Below, piece by piece: positions 11,375 through 24,300 of a stretch of DNA of 64,000 nucleotides. The notes beneath the pieces are model-generated. The model was not told the origin of the DNA and searched no databases. It saw nothing but the letters and a program-made list of their open reading frames with translations. This stretch comes from Platerodrilus igneus. Its lineage: Eukaryota > Arthropoda > Insecta > Coleoptera > Lycidae. The stretch lies in the NCBI GenBank assembly GCA_036346225.1, contig JARFIW010000453.1, forward strand, positions 7,750,001 through 7,814,000, written 5' to 3'. Both the position numbers and the translations under genes were made by a program. Each line of letters begins with the position of its first letter. The stretch's first letter is position 1.

Positions 11375-11742
11375 TTCCGGTCTGGTCATCCCTTTGATGT
11401 TAAGTAATACAGTAGTGGTTTGCTTTGTTTTGTTCCGATTTTTTGATTTAGTGTCGTTTCACTAATTTTGAGTATTTTGTTTGATAAGTGGAACAAGTGG
11501 TTAAGAATTTTGTAGGTTTTGTAGGGTTGAGATGTGCATTGGTGTGCACGCTGGTCGTTTTGTTCGCGCGTTATTCGGAAATGTGTTTAGAAGATGTCGT
11601 TGACAGATATCTTTTTAATGTAGAAGTAGGTGGGCTATTTAAGTTGTTGGTCCTGGTTTCTACATATCAAGGTAGAGAGAATATTTATTTATTCTTTCCC
11701 TTGTTTTGACCGTTCGAAATATTTTTGTTTGAGTAGGTCAAA

Positions 11743-12260
11743 ATGGTGAGCCTCACCATTTGGTCCATCACTGATGGGACCTGTTGTTTGGAAATTAGTG
11801 ATAGGATAATCAGTAGGGTGTAGGAGATTACAGCCCTATCTGGTTCAATTTTGTTTTTGAATTTGTTAAGTGACCTTATGGTTAGGTTACCTTAGTTTTG
11901 ATTATCTCTTTGCGATAAAGTGATAATATTTTGTATTTGAATTTGTTAAGTGACCTTATGGTTAGGTTACCTTAGTTTTGATTATCTCTTTGCGATAAAG
12001 TGATAATATTTTGTATTTGAATTTGTTAAGTGACCTTATGGTTAGGTTACCTTAGTTTTGATTGTCCCTTTGCGATATAGTGATGATTTTTTGTATTTGA
12101 AATTTGTGCGCAACCTTTTGGTTGGGTTAATTTTGTTTTGATTATCACTTTGTGATAATAGTGTTTGAAATTTAGGCCTATTAGTAGGGTCTTCCTTTTG
12201 ATTGTCACTTTATAGTGATAATATTTTGAATGGTTATGCTATTTTGAAGTAGTAGCATTC
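11743..12260 (+). repeat. 3' noncoding hairpins and tandem repeat, unit 3 (one extra copy)
   Basis: The twin palindromes are conserved at about 11743-11785. There are three intact ~80-bp copies, starting at 11859, 11939 and 12019, against two in units 1 and 2, followed by the two degenerate copies. This explains most of the longer period of this unit. Confidence 0.88.
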
Positions 12261-12701
12261 TTTTTTTGTAGATAGAGCTAATAGAGCTCCAGGAAGTGAA
12301 GTTTTTTTGTGGAAGTTGTGATAAATTATGAAATGTTTGGTTACAGTTAGTAGATACTAGCCTTGGTAAGAATAAGAACCTCTAGTTGAAGGATTATTCT
12401 GAGTATGATTTTGATTAATTTTTTCCGTGGAGTGTTAGACTTTCTAATTTGACCCCTCCCAATTTTGACTAATACCGATTGCGACTCCCCGATTTTGTCT
12501 CCCGATGGACGTCAGGTACACGTAGTTACCAACACACTCGAATTGTAAATATTTGTCTCCCTCGTTTGAATAAATTCGTAAAAATTGTTTTGATAGTTAG
12601 GAAGGTAGAAAAGGCTAGTATATTTAAAAAAAAAAAAAAATTTTTGTATTTGTTATACTAAATTCCTTGAAAAAAATTTTTTTTCTTTTAGGAAGGGGTA
12701 G

Positions 12702-14334
12702 TGTAACAATTTTATTTTCGAATTCATAATTCGCTTTATTTAAGGTACGACAATAGTTAAACACCTTTATTAAGTAAAGTCATAATACATTTTACAATTA
12801 AAGTATTACATTGTAACAGCATCTTGACTCGTTAGTCTAGTTGTTTTGGATGGCGGTGTATTTCACACCCAGTCGCAAGCGCGTAGAGAGGAATGACAAC
12901 CCCCCCTTTGGGATCCTCCCATCGTACGAGAGCACGAGATAGGCACTCGGCGATAGGTAAAAGAGGCAGCAGCATGTTTAAGAGAACAATGGCGAGTGAC
13001 CTGCGGGTCGGTTTGATTAAGTGAAAATTTTTCTGAATAACGGTTGGTAATGTATACTCGTTATTATAGTATGTAATTTGAAAATTTGTTTAGCGCAAAC
13101 CAAGATTATACGACGAAACACTACAACACTTAGGCGATGAGAAGTTAAACAATAATAACTTAGAACTGTGAATCAACGTTTAGAAACCACTTCAACTTAA
13201 CACATGCTTTTAGAGGATGGAAAGCAGGTCTAATTAACAGGAGATCAGTTGTTGGTCCGAGCCAAGATACTACTTTGTTAGGATGTAAGCAGTTAATTCC
13301 GCATGACGATGCACATCCTATTTCAGCCTATGAAAGCAGTTTTGTTTGGTTCGTAGTAATTTTAAGAAATTCAATTGTGTTCCACTCAGGAAACACGCTA
13401 TTTTATTTTGATACGTATAAATACGATTTTGTTATTCACTTTATCTGTTGCTAAGCTGGATTTCCCAGCGCCAAACTTAAAATTCACTGTTTATTTAGTC
13501 AAAACAACACGTTGCTGCACTATAAAATAACATGTGTAATTACGTCATTTGTTTGTTTGAGATATACTGCTGACACTTGTATTTATGAAAGCAGATGCTC
13601 AGTATTTTATTACTACCAACTTTGAAAACGAGAATATCTTTATGAACATTTTCATTTTAAACTGAAATTAGCACATGTAACTTAACGAGAATATTTTGTA
13701 TTTTAATTTTGACAATGTAATAGACCTAATCAGATCTGAATGGGTTAAAAACTATTAATGTAACAAGTACACTTTGTTGTAATATTCTTGATCTAGAAAC
13801 AGATTGATAAACCTTATCTTAAATTTCCAAACTACTACAAGTAATTATTTAATTTTGTTGCATTCAATTTTATTTAAAGTTAAAGGAATTCTTTCTAGTA
13901 AATTATTAACCTAAGTTTAAAGTTTTTATTTTGATCAAGTGTGATCAAACCTAGCAACCCAAAAAGGCAATAAAAGTGAATTTTGATGCCACCCTTATGT
14001 AGAAAATATTCTTTTTAATTTTTTTAGGCATATTTGAGGGACACAAACAGTGTTCCCATTTTCTATGTTGACTTAATTATTATTCTTTCTTACAGGAACA
14101 GCGTCTTATTCTGTTAAGACAGGTTTTTGTCACCGAAGGCGATCTTTTTTCTTTGGGTCTCCACGTCCGCCCTTAGAAATATGCTATACTTTTAACATGA
14201 ATCAATCTGGACTTGGTGGCGCCTATTTGTTTTACTTTGAGTGTGACCCCCAATAGAATTCGACTTACCCCCCCATTGCTCATAGCTCTACCCAAGGAAT
14301 AGACCCTTAGTTACGTCGGAAGACTTCGTTTTAC
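12702..14334 (+). repeat. LTR3, chimeric at its 3' end
   Basis: It is near-identical to LTR1 and LTR2 from the TGTAACA start to about 14,110, just after the tcttacag tract. From there similarity drops sharply but is still visible (tttttgtca, gaaggc, ttgggt and ccacg blocks in order). The diverged part reaches GTTTTAC at 14328-14334, followed by TGACACCAAATGTGGGGC at 14335-14352, a recognisable degenerate lysine-type primer site. Another TGGCGCC string is at 14217. The right edge therefore belongs to a related but older LTR. Confidence 0.75.
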
Positions 14335-14352
14335 TGACACCAAATGTGGGGC

Positions 14353-15088
14353 TGGTGTTTTAGTAGTTCTAGTAAGATTGTTTCACTAGCACACATGCGT
14401 GAGGCTAGCGGAGCCTATTAGAGAGAAAAAAAATAGTTACAAGGGTCCTAGGTGAAATTAAGTTTTTTTAATTATATGAAAAACCACAAAAGATATTTTA
14501 TTTATACAGTTCATATGCTAATAGGTTTATACCTATACATCCGTGTGGGAAGTTAATATTAAAACTAAATGAATTTAAAGTAAGGTATGTATCATAGACA
14601 TCCTGAATGCTTCACCTCAATTAACTCGAAAACGGCTACAGATATCGACTTCAATCAAGAGTAACTTTATTGCTCAGACATATCAAAAAATTCTAATTCT
14701 GGCATTATCATTTATAAAAGTTTACTCACAAAAAATTATAGGGTTAAACATGAATTCTCCACCCCAAATGGGACGCTCCTGATCTTATTACCGAAAAATG
14801 GATAAGCCTATCTTATTCGGCATAAGAACATGGGTAGGCATCAAAAATCTGAATAAAATATTTTTTGTAGTTTTTCAGATAATTAAAAAACTCAATTTCA
14901 TCTAGGTCCCTTAAAGGAGTTATAACTGCATAGGGGTACATTTTAGGGCATATGTTTATTAAAAGTTTTATGTTTATTTTGTGCTAAAGAATACTCGCTT
15001 AAAATAGTTGCCGTGCAATTTTGAAACACCTTGTATATAAAATATATTGTAGGGAGATTAATTTTTATAGTTAGCCAAAGTTGTTACA
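14353..15088. other. AT-rich stretch, no gene seen
   Basis: This would be the start of the internal region of the diverged element whose primer site precedes it, but no frame or recognised protein motif is visible. Confidence 0.5.
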
Positions 15089-15385
15089 CACTTCGAGCCC
15101 CACGTTGGGAATGCCAATGTAACGGATTAATTTTTAACCCCACGACGTTAGACGTCAATGTAACGAATTACTTTTATTCTTCCCCAACTCGGGCCTCTCG
15201 TTTTAAGCGTCAATGTAGGGTAATTAAATAATGAGAAGTTGAAACTATAAAAACTTGCCGCTTCTGCCGCTAGCTTGACTATTACGCCTGGGAGATCATG
15301 AAAAAGGGCAGGTGTGAAACATTCTGCCTTAAACCAAAAATTAAATAAAGTAAAGTTGGACGCCAATGTATCTTGCAAGTATTAA
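15089..15385 (-). repeat. Cluster of relic LTR-end / primer-site junctions
   Basis: Read on the minus strand, 15097-15124 is an LTR end (CGTTACA) followed by a primer-site-like string ending CCCAACGTGGGGC. Degenerate repeats of the same junction lie at about 15137-15165, 15183-15217 and 15352-15372, each with a caatgta core on the plus strand. Spacing of the first three is about 40-46 bases. They look like tandemly duplicated ends of an LTR element related to the array. Confidence 0.55.
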
Positions 15386-15399
15386 AAAAGGTGGAACGC

Positions 15400-18300
15400 C
15401 TATTGGAACGAATTTTTTAAAACTTTTAATTTACTTTACTTAGAAATTAAAACCTATTAGAATCGGAAAATACCTATTGTATAACAAATAGCTTTTATCC
15501 AAAAAAGTTAAATCAATTCACAAAGTTTAGTGAAATGAAACAAAGTTATTATTATAGAACATTTTTGTCTCTTAAGACTTGGATGAGTATCAGATCTGAT
15601 AATCATATACATATTTTAATTCAAATCTTTTTACAATAGTTATAGCTGTAAATTCTTAAATATAAAAATTTTATCAAGTATCACTTCTAAAGAATCAAAT
15701 GCTTTGGATAAGGAAATAATCGGTTACGACTTAACAATGAGGTGCCGAGTCTTACAGACTACTAACCTATGGTCCGGGACAGCCTAGTTGAAAAGGTGGT
15801 TGCTAAACAAAATATAAACCCTTTTGGGTCCACCAAAGTCACTCACCCTTAACCACTAGTGGTTGGCGGTGACCTTCAAGTTGGTCTGGCACAGATCCTT
15901 GTTGTATGATCACAAGACGTCGGCCCCAAGCTAATGCGGTTCGGGATGGATTTTGTTCAACAATTGCAATGTGGTTGTCTCACCATTAAGGTGGTTAACC
16001 CTACAGGCGGTTTTTGTGCATCAACGACTTTTCAGTCCGCTTGCCTCGAAGATGTAGTGGAAGTGAGCGGATTAAGAAAATTACTTCCCAAGACAGTTCA
16101 AGCAGGGGAAGTCTTATCAGAAACAAACTTTCAGTGCCCACGCGCCGTGTATACAAAACAAGTTGGATGCTATGAGGTATTTCTTGAACCATAAGGTGTT
16201 TACACGAGCTTTTGAAAGCTTAAATTGTTATTTCTAATCCTGCAAACCAGATTTCAACAGCTGTATTATATTTTCCAAGATTGTGGATACGAAATATTTA
16301 ACATTACCTTGTGATTAAATCAAATTAAAAAATAACAACAAGCTTGTTGTTTTCATATTGGACCAAGGACTTATTAAAAATTGAGCATCAACCTAATGCT
16401 GTAAATAGATTGTCTGGACGGATTTTTTCAATTTTTTTTATAGATTTCTAATTTGTTTCAACCAACGATTCCCTTTCAAAAAAAATTGTTACATTGCCCT
16501 CCTCCAAAAAAAAAATTAGAAAAAGTTCTGTGCTCCAGAAAAAGGAAGGCAGACAACAAAATTAATGCTGAATAAAAAATTATGAAAGTAATTAACGCTA
16601 CCCCTTCAAAGTTTTACTTGCAAGGTTGTTCCTTTAAACTCTGCTATTTTACTATACTTTTGGGCTCCGGGACCAAAAAACCAAGAGGTTTAATGGGTTA
16701 AAAAATCAATAACCAAACTCACAAATGGAAATTACTAATTTAATCATAAACAAAATCCAAAAACTGACAAACGAACAAATGTATAAACGAATATCGTATA
16801 TATGAATAAATGTATCTACAATTAAATTGATAAACGATTAAATTCATAGACGAGTGTGAGGATAGCTTCGCGCACCATACGTCCAAAAGGAAACAAAATC
16901 GGTAGTCGCAATCGGCAAAAATCACAATCAGCGGAAGTCTCAATCTGTATGTCTACATATGTATAATACAGGGGTTATGGGGATGAACAAATAAAAGGTT
17001 TTTCTCTTTACAACTTCAAAAGCGGTGTTCATATATTGATAAATACATAAATTTTTTGAAGCTGGGACTATCTTTACTTAATGTTATCAAAAAATTGCTT
17101 GGATGCTAAAATTTATCATAGGCATACGCCTATCAAAAAATTTTTGTTAAGTATTGAATTTCTATCACTCGCAAATGTGAAAAAAAAATTTAAATACCGA
17201 CAAAATATGGGCTTCAACCTTAGAATACTCAATTCTCTATAAACATCAGAGTAACACTTAAACTAAGCATTATTTCTTATCAATTCTTCACAACATAAAA
17301 AAAAGTTCCTGCACTAGCCTATAATGGTATGGATGTAATTGCTGTTCGTTTAGGGTACTCCATACTAGTAGATGAAGTTTTCGTTTGTAAAGAAATTCTG
17401 CTTACGCGAATGGTCGGTTCTTGGGCGACCAAATTTAAAATTCCCGTGCTCTCTTTGGACAGTTCTCGCTGATCTATGTCGACCTGAATTAATTTTTCTT
17501 GGTTTTACAGAACCAGTCTCTCGACGTCGCATTTCCACACCCAAAAATGTTTTTCTATCTGGCAACTGCGTATAAGGGAATTTTTTAGAATAATGTTTTA
17601 CATTCCTCTGCCGGATTGCTGAAACATTCTCCTAAAGTTTGTAATCAGTATATTCATTATTAGTATAAGTTTTCAATATTATTGAAGATTAACTAACAAA
17701 AACACATTATTTACGTAAAAAGCATTGCCAAATTGAAAAATTCAACGAAAATTGAAATTTAAGCAGTGCTGTTTGAAGTAGGGTGCGTTGAGGGGTCCCA
17801 AACTTTTGCTGTACGCCACTGGCGAAGGTGCATAAAATGATTTGATGACAGTTACGAGTATTTTATATCAGTTAAACTTGCCACGTTATGCAGCGTACGG
17901 GTCAGATAGAAATAGAAAGGATATTTAAAGTGCGAACCGCACGAATCACGATGACGGAACAGAACACAAGAAACGTAGAAATACTGGGCTAACTAACAAT
18001 GCGGAGAGGGGGATTCCTAACAACACAATAAATACATCGTCATCGATTTTCTATTTTCAGAAAAGATTAATAATAGAAAGAATTCGGTTTGCATTAACCA
18101 AAAAATAAATGAATAGTTGCATTATAAAGAACAAATTTTAGAAATTTACGTACGCAGTGCGCATTTCGTTTGACATTTAGTATTCATTAATAAAAGAAAG
18201 AAAAGAAAAATTACTGCTTATGCTTGCTCATAATACCAAAATTTTAAAGTAAAAAAAAATTATTTACGGTCAAACAAATTCTAATAATCATGTAGTAAAG

Positions 18301-21300
18301 TATTATGGAGCGACGCACGACCAACAAAAGTAGGAAGAAAAGGGGTGCTCCCGATATATAGAAACACTAATACAACGTACTTCCAAGTGTCAGATATTAT
18401 CGTGTGCCCATTGCATTAACAGAGGTGAGTCAGCAAAGCGTCCGGGTATTGGGGTCAAGATGTAGCGTCACGACGGTCGACAGATGTTGAGCGCTGCGGC
18501 ACTACTTGAAACAGCGGAACACATACCAGCGCAGTTGGTTCCACATAAGAAGAACAATCGGCTTACGTACAACAATTTGGCCTACAGCTAAAAGCGATAC
18601 ACCCAAAATCTACACTTCTCATAAAGAAAAAAAAACGTGCATCGCTCTTGGAGTAATAGAACGAGTAGTTTAGAAAAATACATATGAAGACGAACTGCAG
18701 AATCAAATTGAAAATTGTTTCAAATAACAAGAATTCGAGCTTGAATCCTCTCGTTATCAACATACCAACACAGGAAATTAGAAAACTCGACCCAAGCTTT
18801 ATCAAATAATACAATACACTATTTCAACAAGTCTTTCGGTAGTCGCAGTATAAGGATTAATTTTACGCTATAGTAACGTGTAGCCAGTTAACGGATACTC
18901 AAAACAAGGTGCCAACTATAAAATTTATAGCGTATACTCGTCGTTTTATACTAGATAGATTGAAATTGAAATTTATTTGTAATCGTATTTATTATAAACA
19001 GGTAAAATATATAGGATGTTATAGACGTATGGAAGAGTAGAAACGGAATGGATGTGGTTTTTAGTTCATCGGCCATAAATGAACGTAACAAACTGACTGC
19101 TAAGTTTAGTATAAAACTTTTACTACCTTCCAAGTTACGGAAAATAATAATTTTTAACTTTAGCACTCGCTAGAACAAAAATGGAGGATCGTGGGGAGTG
19201 TGTTTATTAAGCAAACTCTACTTACTTTTTATAGCTATAATGCCGTATCATTTATGCCAGGTTTCTAAATCACCTTATATATAAACCTATCCAATTTAAT
19301 GAGGATATATGCAAACGTGTCTATTATAGAAATTAATCCTTGGCAGTCTTCAGAGACTTTGCCGGGTTGAGAATATGACATTCATTGTACATTAAAAATT
19401 ACCTATAAAAGATATTGTGTAATTTAAAAATCGCTTAGGGCACGTGCTATAGCTTTTCCAAAAATGAACTGTTTGTAACCCTAGACATCTTAATTATTTC
19501 ATGTTTGTATGGTCTTTGTGTAGAATTTAGATAACAAAATCAATCCATAGCGATTTTGAATTACTATTGTTAAAAGGGCGATTACAATATCAAGCCCTTA
19601 TCAGTGTTTTAATTTTTCTCTTTCTAGGACTAAGTTTACCGATTCGGTTACTGAGATGCAAAATAAAACAGAAATAATGACATGCATTAAAGATAACAAG
19701 CTAGACCTTTGAAATGGGCAAACAAAGCAAAACGATTTGCTGAAGTCATGAAAGGATATGAAAAGTAAAAGTCTGTAGAATTGTGCTAGGAGAGAAAGTA
19801 ACAAATGCAATTTTCTAACATAAAACGAATTGTTAACATTTACCTGAGCATAGGATTGCATGGCTCTAAATTATGCACTTTGGAGGTAAAAAGAAGAGAA
19901 TGATTAAAGCTTTTGACGTGTGGCACCGCAAGAAAATCTTGACTATACGAAATGAAGAGACACCCAACCGAATTGATGAGCAATCGTGAATTTGAGAAAA
20001 GTATAATAAAGAGGAGGAACCGACGAGTAAGTCATCACATATAGCATGCAGTTTTAGTATCACTGATAACGATCGGGAGAGTAGATGAAAAAAAATGCAT
20101 ATATGTCATACGTATTTTGAAACATAGCAGTTACTGCAGGCATGTTTACAATTGACAATAAGCACAGACAGCCCGGCTTGAAGAGTTGCATTAAACCAGT
20201 CAACCGGCCGATGACAGGAAAAGAAATACAGGGAGCTCTTCACAACTAGTATTTAACCTATAGTATTGCACTAGAGCAGTACGGTATTTTTGCAAATGAT
20301 CTTCGCTTTTGGTAAATGTAGTATCAAATCTTCAAGAAGGAAACGATTAGCGGAAGGTATTACATGCATTATACAATGGCAAAGCTGCTGTAGTTAATCG
20401 CGTTCTTGCCTAGAGGGCTAAATTGGTTTCACAAAAATTACAAACGAAATATTTAATTCACTTTACAAATTGATAATGCAAATCAATTGTAACTTTGCTT
20501 ACATTTGGATTACTGTATTTAAGCAAGCTGGATAACTAATGACTATTGTTTGTGCACGTATAAGAGCGTGGATCTCACGTATCCTTTTTCGTCCATATTC
20601 TTGATGGAATTGGTTGCTAGTCCCTACAACATACACATAAATGCAGATATGGTTCGATAAGGGTTTAGTGACAGAAATTCGGGTAAACCCTCCACTACAT
20701 TAATTAGGAAACCCTCGCATCACTGCTTCAAGGTAAGGTAATTACATTAAGAATGAATGTTTTCCGCACTTTCTACACTCGTTTACCACCACCGCTTCTA
20801 CGTAGCGCATTCTGATTAGTAAGAACAACATGTCTGTTTCACCACCATGTAGACCGTCAAATATTGCATAACAATAAAGATTATTCTCCTTAAGCATTCG
20901 CGGAGGATCCTAGACCACGTTTGTAATGCGTAATACCCTTTTATCAATTATACAAAAATTCTTTAAACATAATTATTTACTACAGGCTGTTGTGAAGGGT
21001 TACTTAACGCGTTATAAAGTTTTAGACAATACTTTTCGACATTCTATTATTCTGCGGTTTTGAAAAACTTATGCTATCTTCATTGTTCTAGCTAAATTGT
21101 GTTTTTAACTAATGAACCGCAGCTAATACTGAACCAAAATGGCTTTATCTTACCCTGGTCGTTACGCAAAGGTATACATTATTGTTAGCCTTTTATGCTT
21201 TTAGCAAGTAACAAATATAGCATGCTTCTATGAGTACCCCAATTTGAGGTTAAAAGAAAACTATTGTAAAAATTTTGAATTAATACCACACCAACCTGTT

Positions 21301-24300
21301 CTACTTTACATCTTTTGATAAACTTGTTGAAAGTGATAGGGCATTGCACAAAAACTGCATCAGCTGCGTCACATAATATTCACTACAATTTCAGTTGTTA
21401 TGCAACGATTAACGGTTGCAATGCAATAAAGTTTATAAATTATTAAGAGTATCAATGTACGTGCCCTACCCAAACACCTAAACTATATATTTTAATTTAA
21501 AAAGGACAATGAGCTGCGCACCAAGAGCTAAAGCAACAATTAGCTATAACCTTCATTTAGAATAATGGAATGCTATGCAAATCAACAATTTCCTACGTAT
21601 TCCATAAACAATTTGCAATGTTTTCCAAACGTTTAACGAGTTTCTACTAGGATCTCAAATTTCTTGAAGGGTTTGCGATTTAATTGCTTCTTTTGTTAGT
21701 CACGACTCCCTTGTGAGAAAATTTTATGGACCAATTCCTTGTTCCTGCTTGCGGTTACCGCAATAACCCTTAACCAGCGTTATTATATGCTACTTGTTGA
21801 AGCCCTTAAAAGTGATCTTTTGCCAGTATCTAATATTGGATGTCTAGTTAGCTTTACGAATTTGCAGTGCTAAAACTTCTCGCTAAAAATAGGAAAACTA
21901 AAGATACCTTTTTATATACTAAAGCTTCTTAGAGACGTTATAAATAGTTTCCGAAGGCAACAGTAGCATTCAAATTTGTTTTTAGTTAGTATTGCTATGT
22001 TTTCGATACCACCTAATTCAATGTACATTTCATTATTCTGTGCAATACAAGACTAATTTTCCATAGATGCTTACTGAGAATTCTCAATCTATTGAAACGC
22101 TGCTGCAGAAATCAGAGGTCGTAGTAACAAACAATAATCACTAATAATACTCATTACACTAAATTCTTCCTTAAGGCAACGAGTACTTTATGTTTATTAC
22201 TAATACAAACTGTGTACGTTGTATTGCGTTGTAAATTTATTTACAGAAACAACCTTTCACTTGCATCAAAATTTACATAACTAAACATATTTATTTTAAT
22301 AACTCAAAACAAACAATTTATTTCGTAACGGTTCTAGATTAAGTCGCAGGCTGAACTAACTAACTGGTCGTACGGTCTATATATCGAGCTACATATCTCC
22401 ATATTGTTCTAGATGTTGGCAAATAATTTGCGCATATTCCCAATATATTCAACCCTTGTAGCTGTCAGTCATAGCATTGCTTGTTTATTAGTTTCTATTA
22501 CTTATATTCCTAAGCGCTACGGCATTATTATTGTATCCACTCATATGTGTTAAAGATATACATGGAAGCGGTTGTCGTAATTTTTAACGTATTTAACGAT
22601 GTGAAATTTTACGGCTTGTAGCAAAATAATAAAATTGTACTGTAGAAGGCGCATACAACAGTGCATTAAGTCCATTCTGACATAACCAAATAGGCGACGA
22701 AACGCAACTCATGGTAATGTACCTCATAAAACCATTACAGCAACTGATTTAACGAATCTCTAAAGTAGGATTACTCAGAACAATCCATCTCAATAATCCG
22801 GTTGACCGCTCAAGCATGTCCATATACTCGCGAGAAAAATAACCCCCACCCGACGATTTCGGGAAACTTATTACAATAAAGATAATACCGTATTCTTACT
22901 GTTTATTTTAAATTCGGGTTGAAATTTTGAACTTTATAGCAAAATGATAGTTCGTATTATTTCTACGACGCCCTTGTGATGAAGTGTCTTTGATTACATC
23001 AAGATCGCGTGTATTTCAATTAAAGTCGAGTTTAAATTTAATTGTCTAGCGTACTTGTTTACATCAAATTATTAGTGATTTATTATCTGTTTGTTACCAT
23101 AACTGTGTAGAATGTTTTCGCTGAGTCTTGTAAGCTTTAAAGGACTATAGAAATGTAGTGAATCCTGAATAAATGTTGGTGATGCGTCACATCCCTTCTT
23201 AAACTGTAAGTCATGTTTTAAATTGTGTATATTTTTCTCTTATTAAGTATTATTATAGTATTATACAATATGGTAAATAAAAAATACAGTTTCATATTAC
23301 GTATTATACGTTTTTTTGGCATTTAACGTTCGTAATTTTGTTATATGCAAAATTGACGTTACGTTTCTAAATTATTTTTATTCTGCAGAGGACGGAGTGC
23401 CGTAGCAGTAAATCACTGCACCATCTAGCTTTCAATGGTACACATAGTTTCTATGAAAGCTAATACGCTGCTTTCAGAAGTATACAAATTCTGACGCTTC
23501 AACTAAATACTTTTACGCCTCCCTTGAAAGGTTTCTAAACTCTCTTTGTAACACCTTTGAGCGTCAACCCAACTAAAAAGAATCAACACATATAAAGTCT
23601 ATCCAAAGATAAATGTTCCGAGTAACTTTGAGCGGTTTGAAGCATTTTCGTTTTACTATTCCATAAAGTGGTTTAAAAATTTTTAATTTTGATAATAATT
23701 GGTATATCATCATGTACATTGCCAGTGTTAAGTTTTATTTGTTAAAAGCAAATTTTCTATGTTAACATTTGTTAGTCCTTTTTTTAGAATTGTAAAAGCA
23801 TTAAAAGGTCACTTTAAAAAGAATTTATTGATATAAAAAATGTCGTTTGGCTATCAAATTCATTCATATCTGGTTATATCTGGTATAAAGAAGCCGTACG
23901 TGCCGTGCTAGGCGTCGCTTCAAGACAGCTTGTTTTTTCATAAACGGAATCAGTCGTATTTGAACAACTATGTAAGCAACATGTCTCTGGAGGTTGTAAG
24001 TTTAAATGAGATCTCCGGATTGCTCTTTAAGATTATTTGTGTTTAAGTGCTCTTGGGTTATGTCACAAAAAAGACAGCATGTCAAGTCTATATGTCTGAA
24101 TTTATATCTAATTGAATTTAAATATTACAACACAACATTTATTTTATGAATAATTCTTTAAATTCTACAATATGAAAATTACTTCAAGATAATTATGTAA
24201 CGTTTCGATTTTTTATCCTTTAATGAATATAGAAGTTTTAATTAATAAGTTTAATGCATATGGAATGTAGCAGTTTCTTTCGTATTTGGTCCCTGGACAA

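Larger units (their letters stand above)
1..14334 (+). mobile_element. Tandem array of a deleted Ty3/gypsy-type LTR retrotransposon
   Basis: Three nearly identical units lie head to tail: internal region (cut by the window start), LTR 2574-4103, internal 4104-7607, LTR 7608-9137, internal 9138-12701, LTR 12702-14334. Neighbouring units share one LTR, so the repeat period is about 5.03-5.09 kb. The LTR is bounded by the 6-bp inverted ends TGTAAC and GTTACA, is followed by a TGGCGCC-type primer binding site and is preceded by a purine-rich tract. The coding remnant is the integrase core and C-terminus typical of Ty3/gypsy; no protease, reverse transcriptase or RNase H is present, so this form would need enzymes from a full-length relative. 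Shared-LTR arrays are expected from unequal recombination between LTRs or from integration of circular copies. An assembly artefact is also possible, but the copies differ by repeat number and local patches, which argues for real copies. Confidence 0.9.

Noticed and set aside
15934..16194. 86-codon frame with an F-G-M-D-F start, possible retropepsin end
   Set aside because: One short motif match is not enough; no catalytic D-S/T-G or neighbouring pol sequence.
17365..17575. Overlapping frames of about 66 codons on both strands
   Set aside because: Fully overlapping, with no known motif and no conserved partner; the sense and antisense frames probably reflect local codon composition.
18563..20063. 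Several minus-strand frames of 65-86 codons
   Set aside because: AT-rich composition, no shared motifs and no splice or domain context.
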